The notes under the pieces were generated by a model. It saw only the letters and a program-made list of their open reading frames with translations. It was not told the origin of the DNA and searched no databases. A stretch of DNA of 14,124 nucleotides from Firmicutes bacterium UBA5496 (lineage in GTDB: Bacteria; Bacillota; Proteinivoracia; UBA4975): assembly GCA_002427015.1 (NCBI GenBank), contig DIPE01000092.1:1975-16098 (forward strand), given 5' to 3'. Positions 6,170 through 13,239 of this stretch are shown here, in pieces (within the stretch, counting starts at the first letter, position 1; each line of letters opens with the position of its first letter). The position numbers and the translations under genes were made by a program.

Positions 6170-6334
6170 CGGCAGTTGCCCGTGGAGTTCAATCAGGCCC
6201 GCTTGTTCCAGTTCCCGCACCACTTCAAAGAGCGAGTCCTTTTTATGGCTGGGAAGCTCCCGGACAAAGATGTTGACTTCCCGGGGGGAGGCCCGCAGGC
6301 GAAAGCGAACATCAGCAAAGCGCAATCTTTTCAC
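6152..6334 (-). CDS. Hypothetical 60-aa protein
   Basis: It reads from GTG at 6334, six bases after a perfect AGGAGG, and gives a 60-aa basic protein starting MKRLRFADVRFRL. I do not recognise the family. The middle (REVNIFVRELPSHKKDSLFE, then VVRELEQAGLIEL) looks like two helices ending in a turn, loosely like part of a winged helix; this is only an impression. It lies 60 bases downstream of the DUF503 gene on the same strand, with a terminator right after it, so the two probably form a small operon. The excellent ribosome binding site and the terminator hairpin that incorporates its stop support a real gene. Confidence 0.6.
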   Translation of the reverse strand: MKRLRFADVRFRLRASPREVNIFVRELPSHKKDSLFEVVRELEQAGLIELHGQLPPPDHC

Positions 6335-6394
6335 ATCTTGCCTCCTAGGCAATTTTACCCTTAGTATATGCCCTGGCTGGAAGCCTATGCGGAG

Positions 6395-6679
6395 TCAGAA
6401 AAACTCCAATTCCTGGGCGATTAGCTCCGCTCCCGCCTGTTCTGCCAGGTTGATGACCCTTTCCAGCACCCGCCGGGCGCTGTCGGGGTCGGGCCCCACC
6501 CAGGCCGCCGCCAAGCAGGCCCGGTTGTGCATGTCGTGGCAATCAGCCTCATACACCGAGAGATTATGGCGCTGATGCATGCGGCTGAGGACAGATTTGA
6601 CCAACATGCGCTTTTCCTTAAGGGAATGGGCCTCCAGGCGCAAATCCAAGGTCATCAGGGCGACAACCACATTCTCCAC
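6395..6679 (-). CDS. DUF503 (YlxP-like) family protein
   Basis: A 94-aa protein matching DUF503, the family of Bacillus YlxP, a small protein often encoded near ribosome-maturation genes such as rbfA; its function is not well defined. Family marks are VALMTLDLRL near the N-terminus, SLKEKRMLVKSVLSRMHQRH (19-38), NLSVYEAD followed by RACLAAAWV where relatives read the DxWQRA type motif, and a C-terminal helix RRVLERVINLAEQ. The length is normal for the family. The start is either GTG 6679 (AGAGGGGAAG just upstream) or the in-frame GTG 6670, which has AGGTGG 5 bases upstream and gives the more typical MVVALMTL; I keep the longer form but consider them equal. It is divergent from the YlbF gene and followed by the 60-aa gene. 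The usual rbfA neighbours are absent. Confidence 0.85.
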   Translation of the reverse strand: MENVVVALMTLDLRLEAHSLKEKRMLVKSVLSRMHQRHNLSVYEADCHDMHNRACLAAAWVGPDPDSARRVLERVINLAEQAGAELIAQELEFF

Positions 6680-6762
6680 CTTCCCCTCTGTCTTGCTGTT
6701 CCTAATTGCAGATATTGTAAGTGATATCCGCCCATAGGGTCAAGCCTGGATGTACGTGCATT

Positions 6763-6779
6763 ATATGCTGACATATGCT
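6763..6779 (+). promoter_or_regulatory. Direct repeat in the ylbF promoter region
   Basis: ATATGCT occurs twice with a 10-bp period (6763-6769 and 6773-6779), about one helical turn, 30-45 bases before the YlbF start. The second copy (TATGCT) could be a -10 with TGTACG 17 bases upstream, both weak. The remaining 128 bases between the divergent DUF503 and YlbF genes show nothing else clear. Confidence 0.25.
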
Positions 6780-6807
6780 AGACTGAAGAAGTTATAGGAG
6801 GTGTCTT

Positions 6808-7128
6808 ATGATTAAGGAGAAGGCCGCAGAATTGGCGGCCGCCATCAAAGAATCCGAGGAATTTAAGGGGCTGCAGTCAGCCAGGGCCAGAGTCAAGCTG
6901 GACCCCAACGCTTCCGATCTCCTGGACAGGCTGCAGTTGCTCCAGGAGGAAATTATCGGCCTGCAGCAGCAGGGCCAGCCCATTACCCAGGAAGTCGTAG
7001 AAAACTTGCGTTCCCTGGAAGGCCAGATGCAGCTGAATCTGACCCTGAGGCATATGGTGGAAGCTCAGCAGAAATTTGAAAGCCTCATGGACGGAGTCAA
7101 TCGGATTTTGGCGGAAACATTAAATTGA
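6808..7128 (+). CDS. YlbF/YmcA family regulator
   Basis: A 106-aa all-helical protein of the Com_YlbF (DUF964) family. In Bacillus, YlbF forms a complex with YmcA and YaaT that affects Spo0A phosphorylation, competence and RNase Y-dependent mRNA processing. Visible traits are IKEKAAELAAAIKESEEF at 2-19, the helix turn RARVKLDPNASDLLDRLQ (26-43), a Gln-rich helix around 44-60, and a long amphipathic C-terminal helix (LRHMVEAQQKFESLMDGVNRIL). The length is typical, and there is no cysteine cluster of the kind found in some YmcA/YlbF proteins. The start ATG has AGGAGGTG four bases upstream. It is monocistronic, with a clear terminator. Whether it plays the Bacillus role here is unknown, as the YmcA and YaaT genes are not in the window. 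Confidence 0.88.
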   Translation: MIKEKAAELAAAIKESEEFKGLQSARARVKLDPNASDLLDRLQLLQEEIIGLQQQGQPITQEVVENLRSLEGQMQLNLTLRHMVEAQQKFESLMDGVNRILAETLN

Positions 7129-7135
7129 ATTAAAG

Positions 7136-7163
7136 AAAAAACATCCCCGCAAGGATGTTTTTT
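7136..7163 (+). terminator. Bidirectional intrinsic terminator between ylbF and the HD-domain gene
   Basis: An 11-bp stem, AAAAAACATCC with GGATGTTTTTT, has a 6-base loop and starts 7 bases after the YlbF stop. The A and T runs are symmetric, so it can also end minus-strand transcripts from the HD-domain gene, which stops at 7261. Between 7164 and 7260 I see only A+T-rich sequence without a gene. Confidence 0.85.
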
Positions 7164-7260
7164 GCTACTCTTTCTTCTGGTTTGTTCAGAAAATACGAAA
7201 ATACGCTCATTAGGTTCCTGCAAAGCTTCTCTATAATTGAAGTTTTCTCCTGTTCAATGC

Positions 7261-9321
7261 TTACCTTAGATTTTCTTTATACATTGGACTACTAGCTTTT
7301 AATTTCGCTTGCTCCTTTAAAAATGCTACGAGTTTGTTTAAGGTTTCTTCAGTAATAGGCTCTTCCGTCGTTTCTGACTCTTCGTCTTTACACTGCATAT
7401 GTAGTGGAATACGACTATAATAAAGATAGAAAAACTGAAGGCCGTCTTCTTGCGTAGTAGTCTTCGTCATATCACTCAGGCGATATGCCTTTTCTTTATA
7501 AAGAATATACGTGTTATCAGAATCTAAGTATTTCATATTTTTGGGTGCCTTAACCCATACAACATCTCGTAAACCCAACTTAAGAAACTGTTTATTCCAT
7601 TGTTCGTTAAAATACCCATAGAATCTTGAATCGCATCCAGTAACTGTATTTTCTTTTACAACTTCGTATAAATCTGCCTTCTCCCTATCACTCAAATCAC
7701 TAAACAATACTCTATATTCAGCACAGGATTTCCAGACACTAAATTTAAACTTCCGCGTAAAAAATTCCTCATATAAAGAGTTTAAATTTTCATCCCTGTT
7801 GCGGCTATTTTTATTTATTATATAACATTCTTTAAAAAGCGAAATTATATCACTATCATTAGTGTGATAAAAATGTAGTTTATGCAGTTTAACGGCTTGC
7901 CTTTGGCCCAGGTACATTAAATCATAAAGCTTTTCTTCTACAGCATGAAGTTGTGAGTTTTTTTTAGACAAAAATTTAACCGATAGTTTTAAAAGATGAG
8001 CTACTAAATAATTAGCATAATAAACTACTTTATGATGTCCATAAATCCAAAAGTATTCATAATTTCTTGCGGTCAAGACATTATGAATAACGCTTAATGA
8101 ACTCTTATGAAATGCCGGCACGATTTTTACAGTTAAACTTTTCCCAGCATAATATCCTAAAACTCTTCCTGTTAAAATACCTTTAACTGCCCCGTTTATA
8201 TAGACCGAATCCATCCCCTTAATATTAACCGGTGTAGTTGTCTCAATATCAGCATCCATGTCATTCTTACTTTTAAACACGGCAGAACTATATTTATAAG
8301 TGCCAGACTCAACATCCACATCAATAATTCCTGAATTATCGCTGCCACTAATACATACTCGTCCACTCATACTACCCTCAAACTCTTCAACGTCAAATGT
8401 TCCACGAATTTTTCCTCTTAAGTGTCCCTGAAACGTCCCATTCAGCACAATAAGATTTTCTTGTGTGGAATTCAACTGATATTGTTCAAAACTTGTAATC
8501 TCAGCGACAGTTAATGAATTAATCAATCTATCTAAATCGACTGCGGTATTATCTAAACCAGCCATATAAGTATCCCTGACTATATAATCCAGATTATCAA
8601 CATCAATAGGGCCATTTAACAGTTTAACCAGGCAATTTTTTATTTGATTTTCCCTACCACTGGTATCCCCGTATTCGCATCCAATAATTGCTCGTGCAAT
8701 GAATTCTATGTCATCCTCCACATAGTCCTCGGCGTTTGCAAGTCGAATAATTTCTTTAACTGCATTAGCATATATAGTTTTGACAAGTAAAGCACTCATT
8801 CTTTCATGTTCTTTGCCTTTTCCGCTCCCAAAGTCACATAAAAAAGAGTCGCTATTATAAACTTTTATGAGTTCGTAGTTTAACAAAGAAGTTTCCTGTG
8901 CACACGAATCGCTCCCCCTCAAATCATAGAAATGCTCCAGAGAATGAGAAAAGGGACTATGGCCGCAATCATGCAGCAAACATGCAATTGAAAATAACAG
9001 GCCAAGTTTATCCCAGAAAGCTTCATTATTGTCAGCCATAACTTGATAATGATTTCTACAAGGCGGATCCTTGTCAGCATAACCATTTCGAACATTTTCC
9101 CGAAAAGAATTAAAGGCCTTTACTCCCAAATGATAAGTGCCCAGAGAATGAATAAATCTATCATGTCTTGCAGAAGGGTAAAGAGTACGCATCCCAGTTT
9201 GTTCAATATTCCTTAACCTCTGAAACAATTCAGTATCAATAAAGTGCTTAACAAAAGGAACAGGAATCCTGATATAGCCATGAAGACTATCTTTGAAAGT
9301 TTTATATTCCCAGTTTTTCAT
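7261..9321 (-). CDS. HD-domain phosphohydrolase (dNTPase-like) with a glycine-repeat insertion
   Basis: A 686-aa protein. The N-terminal half is an HD phosphohydrolase of the COG1078/SAMHD1-dGTPase-like type: RFIHSLGTYHLG gives H58, LLHDCGHSPFSH gives H117-D118 and H121, and PIDVDNLDYIVRD (238-250) supplies the closing aspartate. Relatives hydrolyse dNTPs to nucleosides and triphosphate. After LINSLTVAEIT the family core is interrupted at about 285-400, then resumes with VIHNVLTARNYEYFWIYGHHK (411-431). The insert repeats G-x-hydrophobic-x: G295, G299, G303 and G307, again G377, G381, G385 and G389. Residues 450-686 are less familiar and end in an acidic then helical tail. The start ATG follows GAGGAG by 8 bases. 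The gene is far more A+T rich than its neighbours, suggesting transfer. Family members include phage-defence dNTPases, but function here is inferred. Confidence 0.8.
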   Translation of the reverse strand: MKNWEYKTFKDSLHGYIRIPVPFVKHFIDTELFQRLRNIEQTGMRTLYPSARHDRFIHSLGTYHLGVKAFNSFRENVRNGYADKDPPCRNHYQVMADNNEAFWDKLGLLFSIACLLHDCGHSPFSHSLEHFYDLRGSDSCAQETSLLNYELIKVYNSDSFLCDFGSGKGKEHERMSALLVKTIYANAVKEIIRLANAEDYVEDDIEFIARAIIGCEYGDTSGRENQIKNCLVKLLNGPIDVDNLDYIVRDTYMAGLDNTAVDLDRLINSLTVAEITSFEQYQLNSTQENLIVLNGTFQGHLRGKIRGTFDVEEFEGSMSGRVCISGSDNSGIIDVDVESGTYKYSSAVFKSKNDMDADIETTTPVNIKGMDSVYINGAVKGILTGRVLGYYAGKSLTVKIVPAFHKSSLSVIHNVLTARNYEYFWIYGHHKVVYYANYLVAHLLKLSVKFLSKKNSQLHAVEEKLYDLMYLGQRQAVKLHKLHFYHTNDSDIISLFKECYIINKNSRNRDENLNSLYEEFFTRKFKFSVWKSCAEYRVLFSDLSDREKADLYEVVKENTVTGCDSRFYGYFNEQWNKQFLKLGLRDVVWVKAPKNMKYLDSDNTYILYKEKAYRLSDMTKTTTQEDGLQFFYLYYSRIPLHMQCKDEESETTEEPITEETLNKLVAFLKEQAKLKASSPMYKENLR

Positions 9322-9367
9322 AGTTTCATCTCCTCATTTACTCAAATTTAATACTGAAACACTAAAC

Positions 9368-9425
9368 AAGAATATAAAACCATCGTCAACTCCCAATAGT
9401 TATCAAGGAAGTTAGGCGATGGTTT
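9368..9425 (-). terminator. Two-tier hairpin between the 141-aa gene and the HD-domain gene
   Basis: AAACCATCG (9377-9385) pairs perfectly with CGATGGTTT (9417-9425). Inside, AACTCCC (9388-9394) pairs with GGAAGTT (9407-9413) with one G-U on the minus transcript. Read on the minus strand it ends in GGTTTTATATT, a weak U-tract, so it probably ends or attenuates transcription from the upstream gene. The 100 bases between it and 9520 hold no gene. Confidence 0.55.
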
Positions 9426-9519
9426 AATCTAGGATCCACAGAATGAAGTTATGAACAGCACGATTGACAGATGCTAACTCCTTCCGAAAAGCGTATATAT
9501 TGTTGCATTAAGGTTTGAC

Positions 9520-9945
9520 TTACCTTTGTTGCTTATTGGCATAATGAACTGCTGCTTTTTGAAGTGATTTTGCAATTTCATTACTAAATCTGGAGTTAAA
9601 ATAACCAGGATTTATTTGCCTATAAGCAAATACTCTATTTCCGATCTCAATAAAAATATCTTGGTAAGACCTAACGGCGCTTTTTATTGCTTGTGAAGTA
9701 ATATCGAAATAAACATGCTCCGATGATAAATCCGTACTCTTTAACTCCTCTGCAACCACTTTGCAATATTCAGCCAACCCGTTACCATCAATGCCATCTT
9801 CAAGATTTTCAGATAAGACGTTTGCAAGAATTACCTCTGACTCAAATACGAAACACATTTGATGCTCCTCCTCCTTCCATGTAATTCGAAAGACCAGTAC
9901 TGTATTATTCCCAAACGGATAACCTTGTACTGCAAAATATGACAT
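9520..9945 (-). CDS. Hypothetical protein, 141 aa, in the A+T-rich block
   Basis: I do not recognise this protein. From ATG 9945 it is 141 aa: an N-terminal part that looks like beta strands (NTVLVFRITWKEEE, then MCFVFESEVILANVL), a helical middle, and a C-terminal part with VYFDITSQAIKSAVRSYQ and FSNEIAKSLQKAAVHYANK. There is no signal peptide, membrane segment or cysteine motif. The ATG at 9945 has no good ribosome binding site, while the in-frame ATG at 9858 (residue 30) has GGAGGAGG 8 bases upstream and would give 112 aa; the longer form keeps a continuous strand pattern, so I leave it. It is codirectional with and upstream of the HD-domain gene, shares its A+T-rich composition, and is separated from it by a hairpin. 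The two could be partners. Confidence 0.6.
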   Translation of the reverse strand: MSYFAVQGYPFGNNTVLVFRITWKEEEHQMCFVFESEVILANVLSENLEDGIDGNGLAEYCKVVAEELKSTDLSSEHVYFDITSQAIKSAVRSYQDIFIEIGNRVFAYRQINPGYFNSRFSNEIAKSLQKAAVHYANKQQR

Positions 9946-9969
9946 AGAAGCAAGATAGTTTCCGAAGGC

Positions 9970-9999
9970 ATCATACGATTAGTCTATTCTACATAGCAA
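9970..9999 (-). promoter_or_regulatory. Possible promoter of the 141-aa gene
   Basis: On the minus strand, TTGCTA (plus 9994-9999) and TATGAT (plus 9970-9975) are 18 bases apart, with 4 of 6 and 5 of 6 consensus matches. Transcription would start near 9963, leaving about 18 bases of leader before ATG 9945. Confidence 0.3.
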
Positions 10000-10054
10000 C
10001 TCAATTTCCTGCAAGCAATTAATTATATTCGAAATTATATAAATGTTATTCCCA

Positions 10055-10095
10055 TCCTGGAACATGTGGGTACACTTGATGTACGTCGGCCAGGA
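10055..10095. repeat. Nested inverted repeat at the right edge of the A+T-rich block
   Basis: TCCTGG (10055-10060) and CCAGGA (10090-10095) enclose a second hairpin, GTACA and TGTAC (10070-10074 and 10080-10084) around CTTGA. It lies 15 bases past the permease stop. It lacks a proper T-run in either direction, though GGTTTTT precedes it on the minus strand, so it may be an inefficient terminator for the ABC operon or a remnant of a mobile element end. Otherwise 9946-10109 holds no gene. Confidence 0.4.
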
Positions 10096-10109
10096 AAAAC
10101 CATAATCCG

Positions 10110-10880
10110 CTAGAAATGCCCTAGGGTCCCCTGTCTTCTCGCCTTTGCTTGACAAAGCTTGAAGACTGCAATGCCTATAAAGAGATAGAAAACGGAACTA
10201 ATAATCATCGTCAGCCAGTCCGCTAATGGTACGTGAGAAAGATTTAGACCTTTAGTCATAACCCTTTGGATCCAATAAGAGGACAATGTGGTTGGAAGCC
10301 AGCGGAATACTGACGAGGGATCCACTGCTACCAAGGCAATAAGAGCAAATTGGACAATTTGCAGATAGGACTGAATGCGTTTGAAGAGTAGAGTAATGCC
10401 CCCGCAAAAAAAGCCAAGGCCGAAAACAGCAGTAAGGGCAAGCAATACCAGAGGCAACAGGGAAATTATGTCAATATTTAAGCTGGTTCCCGTGGTAGCC
10501 ATTGTCAGAACCAACATGGCAATAACTATCAGCATATCTGTAATGGCATTGGCAACCACCTTAAAACCGCTGAGGGCTGTCAAGCCAAGAGGAGACATAC
10601 AGAGCTGTTCCAGGGTGCCCTCCTGAGTTTCCTGCAAAAGGCTGTAAGGAATAGTCTGCCAGGCCATCATCAGCATTAGCCAAGTCACGTAACCAACAAC
10701 TATGTTTTCGACAGTTGTTCCCATCTGGAGGCCGGGAGTGCCAATACCCGTGTAACCCCAGAAGATAAGCATAAAGATGAAGTAGATGGTGATGATGCCC
10801 CCTATAGAGTTGACAAAGTAGCGGCGCATGAGGATTATTTCCTTTTTCAGCATTGCGGTAAATCCAAGCCATAGTTTCAT
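10110..10880 (-). CDS. ABC-2 type transporter permease
   Basis: A 256-aa integral membrane protein with six predicted hydrophobic segments, near residues 24-46, 60-82, 108-130, 138-162, 172-190 and 222-243. This is the layout of ABC-2 (DrrB/NodJ-like) exporters. A charged loop after segment two, LLQETQEGTLEQLCMSPLG (81-99), is the coupling region typical of this family (the QEGTLEQL motif). It would form the channel with the ATPase encoded just upstream; its ATG overlaps the ATPase stop as ATGA, so translation is coupled. The substrate may be a lipid, drug or peptide and cannot be assigned. It is the last gene of the lipoprotein-ATPase-permease unit. Confidence 0.9.
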   Translation of the reverse strand: MKLWLGFTAMLKKEIILMRRYFVNSIGGIITIYFIFMLIFWGYTGIGTPGLQMGTTVENIVVGYVTWLMLMMAWQTIPYSLLQETQEGTLEQLCMSPLGLTALSGFKVVANAITDMLIVIAMLVLTMATTGTSLNIDIISLLPLVLLALTAVFGLGFFCGGITLLFKRIQSYLQIVQFALIALVAVDPSSVFRWLPTTLSSYWIQRVMTKGLNLSHVPLADWLTMIISSVFYLFIGIAVFKLCQAKARRQGTLGHF

Positions 10881-11830
10881 GCCTTGGCACCCCCCAGAAT
10901 TTCCATAAATACCTTTTCGAAGTTCAGTTCCTTGCGGCTGATGGATTCAATTGGCGTCTGTTCAGCGCCCAAGACATCAAGAGCCTGCCAGAGCAAGGCG
11001 GGATTTTCCATGTCCAGGGAGATCTGCCAGCCCGAATTAACCGGCTCCAGGCGCAGATGAGGTATTTGCTCCAGGCCAGTGCGCTGTACAGGGGTCAGCT
11101 GGCCTACCACCAAGTCATAAGAGCGGACCTGGAAAAGGTCTAGCAAGTGCTGGATGTTGTCATTGGCCACAATCCTGCCTTCATTAATTATGACCACATG
11201 CTGACAAATGTCCTGGACTACGTTCATGTCATGGGTGGTGATTATGACTGTGCGCTGTTCTTCTTGGATGATGCGGCGCAGAAGGCTTCGGATTTCATAA
11301 GATGCCTTGACATCTAGGCCCAGAGTGGGCTCGTCCAGCAACAATATAGGCGCTCCCGTCACCAGAGTTACTGCCAGGGCCAGTTTTTGCTGCATGCCCC
11401 GGGACAATTTGCGCACCGGCTGATTAGCCTTATCGGTCAGGCCAAAAACCTCCAACAGCTCTGGAATTTCTTTGCTCAGCCTCCGGGGCTTGCGGCCACG
11501 GATGGCGGCAAAGAACTCAAGATTTTCCCGGGGGGTCAGCCGCCAGTATATATTGCGGTTGCCTTCCAGCACAGCCGTCAGCTGGGCCAGGGCCTTGGCC
11601 CGCTGGCACTGGACATCCCAGCCGTTTACGGCAATGCTGCCTGCATCCGGCTGAACCAGGCCGCAGATTGATTTGATTGTAGTGGTCTTGCCGGCCCCAT
11701 TGGGGCCAAGAAGACCGAAGATTATCCCCCAGGGGACTTCAAAGCTGATGTTTTCCAGGGCCTTGACCTGTTTGCCTTCAGAACCGGAATAAGTCTTAGT
11801 CAGGTTATTCACCTTGAGGACAATGTCCAC
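10877..11830 (-). CDS. ABC transporter ATP-binding protein
   Basis: A 317-aa cytoplasmic ATPase of the DrrA/CcmA-like export group. The motifs are in order: Walker A GPNGAGKT (42-49), signature LSRGMQQK (142-149, a variant of LSGGQ), Walker B ILLLDEP (162-168), D-loop GLD (171-173) and the switch histidine in TTHD (H200). After residue 220 there is a C-terminal regulatory domain of about 95 residues, as in DrrA-type proteins. The start is GTG 11830 with GGAGGAGGG six bases upstream. It overlaps the permease gene by four bases and follows the lipoprotein gene by 35 bases on the same strand. Export is the likely direction because no solute-binding protein of the import type is present; the substrate is unknown. 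Confidence 0.93.
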   Translation of the reverse strand: MDIVLKVNNLTKTYSGSEGKQVKALENISFEVPWGIIFGLLGPNGAGKTTTIKSICGLVQPDAGSIAVNGWDVQCQRAKALAQLTAVLEGNRNIYWRLTPRENLEFFAAIRGRKPRRLSKEIPELLEVFGLTDKANQPVRKLSRGMQQKLALAVTLVTGAPILLLDEPTLGLDVKASYEIRSLLRRIIQEEQRTVIITTHDMNVVQDICQHVVIINEGRIVANDNIQHLLDLFQVRSYDLVVGQLTPVQRTGLEQIPHLRLEPVNSGWQISLDMENPALLWQALDVLGAEQTPIESISRKELNFEKVFMEILGGAKA

Positions 11831-11865
11831 AAAAATCCCTCCTCCGCTAAAAGGTTGCGCCGGGC

Positions 11866-13170
11866 CTACATGATCAGCTGTTTAATATAGACTGCGCCCT
11901 CCAAAGAATATATTAAATAATGATTGACCAGGTCCAGAATCTCAAGCTCCTGGGTATCCTTGAGGATTACCCGGGAACGGGAAGCAGGGGAAAGCCGCAC
12001 CACTCTGTCCTCCAAAAGGGCAACCAGGGTGCCTTCCTGCCATTTATACGCATTTGACTTTAGCTCAAACATCCTGCCGGCGGAAACATCAAAGTAGACC
12101 AGGAGCTCCCCATTGTCGCCGGCGCGGCCAAGGACGGCGTCATCGCTGGCAGCCAGCAGCCGCCACTGGGTCCAGTTGCCCGGCAGGGTAAAGAGCTGAA
12201 CAGGGCCGGCTTCTTCGGTCCAGGCCCACAGTTCTTTGCAGCAGGCGCCAAAGTAATCCTTGCTGCCCCCCAGGAAGTAAAGTTTATCGCTGTCTGCGGA
12301 CCACAAGGGAGCTTGGGGCAGCACCCCGCCGCTGACAAGGGCGCTTGTCCTGCCGGCAGTGTCCGCCAGACCCAGACTTTCCTCCTGCCGACAAGCTAAA
12401 AGAGTATTGTCCTTGTTCCAGACTATTTCCTGATTACAGTTGAGGGGAACTTGGGTGCCGGTCTTTAAATTCTGCAGGATGCTGCCCTCCTCCAGGGGCA
12501 GCAAGTACCAGTGGCTGCCGGCAACGCCTCCGGCCCAGAGGGGCCAGGCATTCTCCACCGGATTCAGCCCTTCCTGATACTCATTGAAGGTCTTGCCGCT
12601 GAGAATGTCAGTAAAATAGGGACCGGCCACGGGACCCAAGTACCAGCTGTCGCCGTTAAACCAGACCGGCTGCCGGCGCAGACCCGGAGGCACCCAGGCG
12701 CTTGCCTGCCAGGCAATTTCTGCCTGGCCCCCGGAAAAATCCAGCAGCACCCAGCTGTGATTGCCTCCATCATCTTCAGCCCCTAATAGCACCCAGGGCC
12801 AGGCAACGGCCTCCAGAGCGGGGGCGGGGCCCTTGAGGGCGACAGACCCTAATTCCGTCACTTCCACCGCGTGCAGGTCCAGGGAATAGAGGCTGGCAAC
12901 CTCATTCTCCCAGGCCAGAGCCAGGAGAGTATGTTGATCCTCGGGGATAGGGGCGAAAGCCCTGAACTGGCCGAATCCTTCAAGGGCCATATCCCCGGCG
13001 GCTTGGCTGAGCTCCGGGCTGCAAGGACTTTGCGCTAATCGGACTTCTGTCCACAAAGGCTTGCTTTTCGGGGGGGCGCCGATACTATGTAATTTTTCCT
13101 GAACCGAACAACCCTGGGCAAATAACAGGATTATAGCAATTGCTGCAGTCAATATTAGAATTTTCTTCAT
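11866..13170 (-). CDS. Putative lipoprotein with beta-propeller-like repeats
   Basis: A 434-aa protein. Residues 1-20 form a signal peptide (MKKI, then a hydrophobic core) ending FAQGC, so C21 is the likely lipidated cysteine; the -3 residue is Ala, a less common but acceptable lipobox. The mature part is rich in Trp and Gly, with repeated strand pairs such as LLALAWENEVASLYSLDL, LWSADSDKLYFLGG and ELLVYFDVSAGRMFELKS. This resembles the WD/TolB-like blades of a beta-propeller; I cannot count blades safely. It should sit on the outer face of the membrane. GGAG lies 5 bases before the ATG. It is first in the unit with the ABC ATPase and permease and may serve that exporter, or be an independent envelope protein; that link is inferred from order only. 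Confidence 0.75.
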   Translation of the reverse strand: MKKILILTAAIAIILLFAQGCSVQEKLHSIGAPPKSKPLWTEVRLAQSPCSPELSQAAGDMALEGFGQFRAFAPIPEDQHTLLALAWENEVASLYSLDLHAVEVTELGSVALKGPAPALEAVAWPWVLLGAEDDGGNHSWVLLDFSGGQAEIAWQASAWVPPGLRRQPVWFNGDSWYLGPVAGPYFTDILSGKTFNEYQEGLNPVENAWPLWAGGVAGSHWYLLPLEEGSILQNLKTGTQVPLNCNQEIVWNKDNTLLACRQEESLGLADTAGRTSALVSGGVLPQAPLWSADSDKLYFLGGSKDYFGACCKELWAWTEEAGPVQLFTLPGNWTQWRLLAASDDAVLGRAGDNGELLVYFDVSAGRMFELKSNAYKWQEGTLVALLEDRVVRLSPASRSRVILKDTQELEILDLVNHYLIYSLEGAVYIKQLIM

Positions 13171-13239
13171 TAAAACTCCACTCCAATTAAAATAAGTTCT
13201 ATTTACTATTCTTCTTCGTGCCCCGAAATTCCTTTAACC

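Noticed and set aside
7215..10014. TTCCTGCAA at both ends of the A+T-rich block (7215-7223 and 10006-10014), a possible target-site duplication.
   Set aside because: Only nine bases, not at symmetric positions relative to the genes, with no terminal inverted repeats and no integrase or transposase; a chance match of this length between two 100-150 base flanks is not rare.
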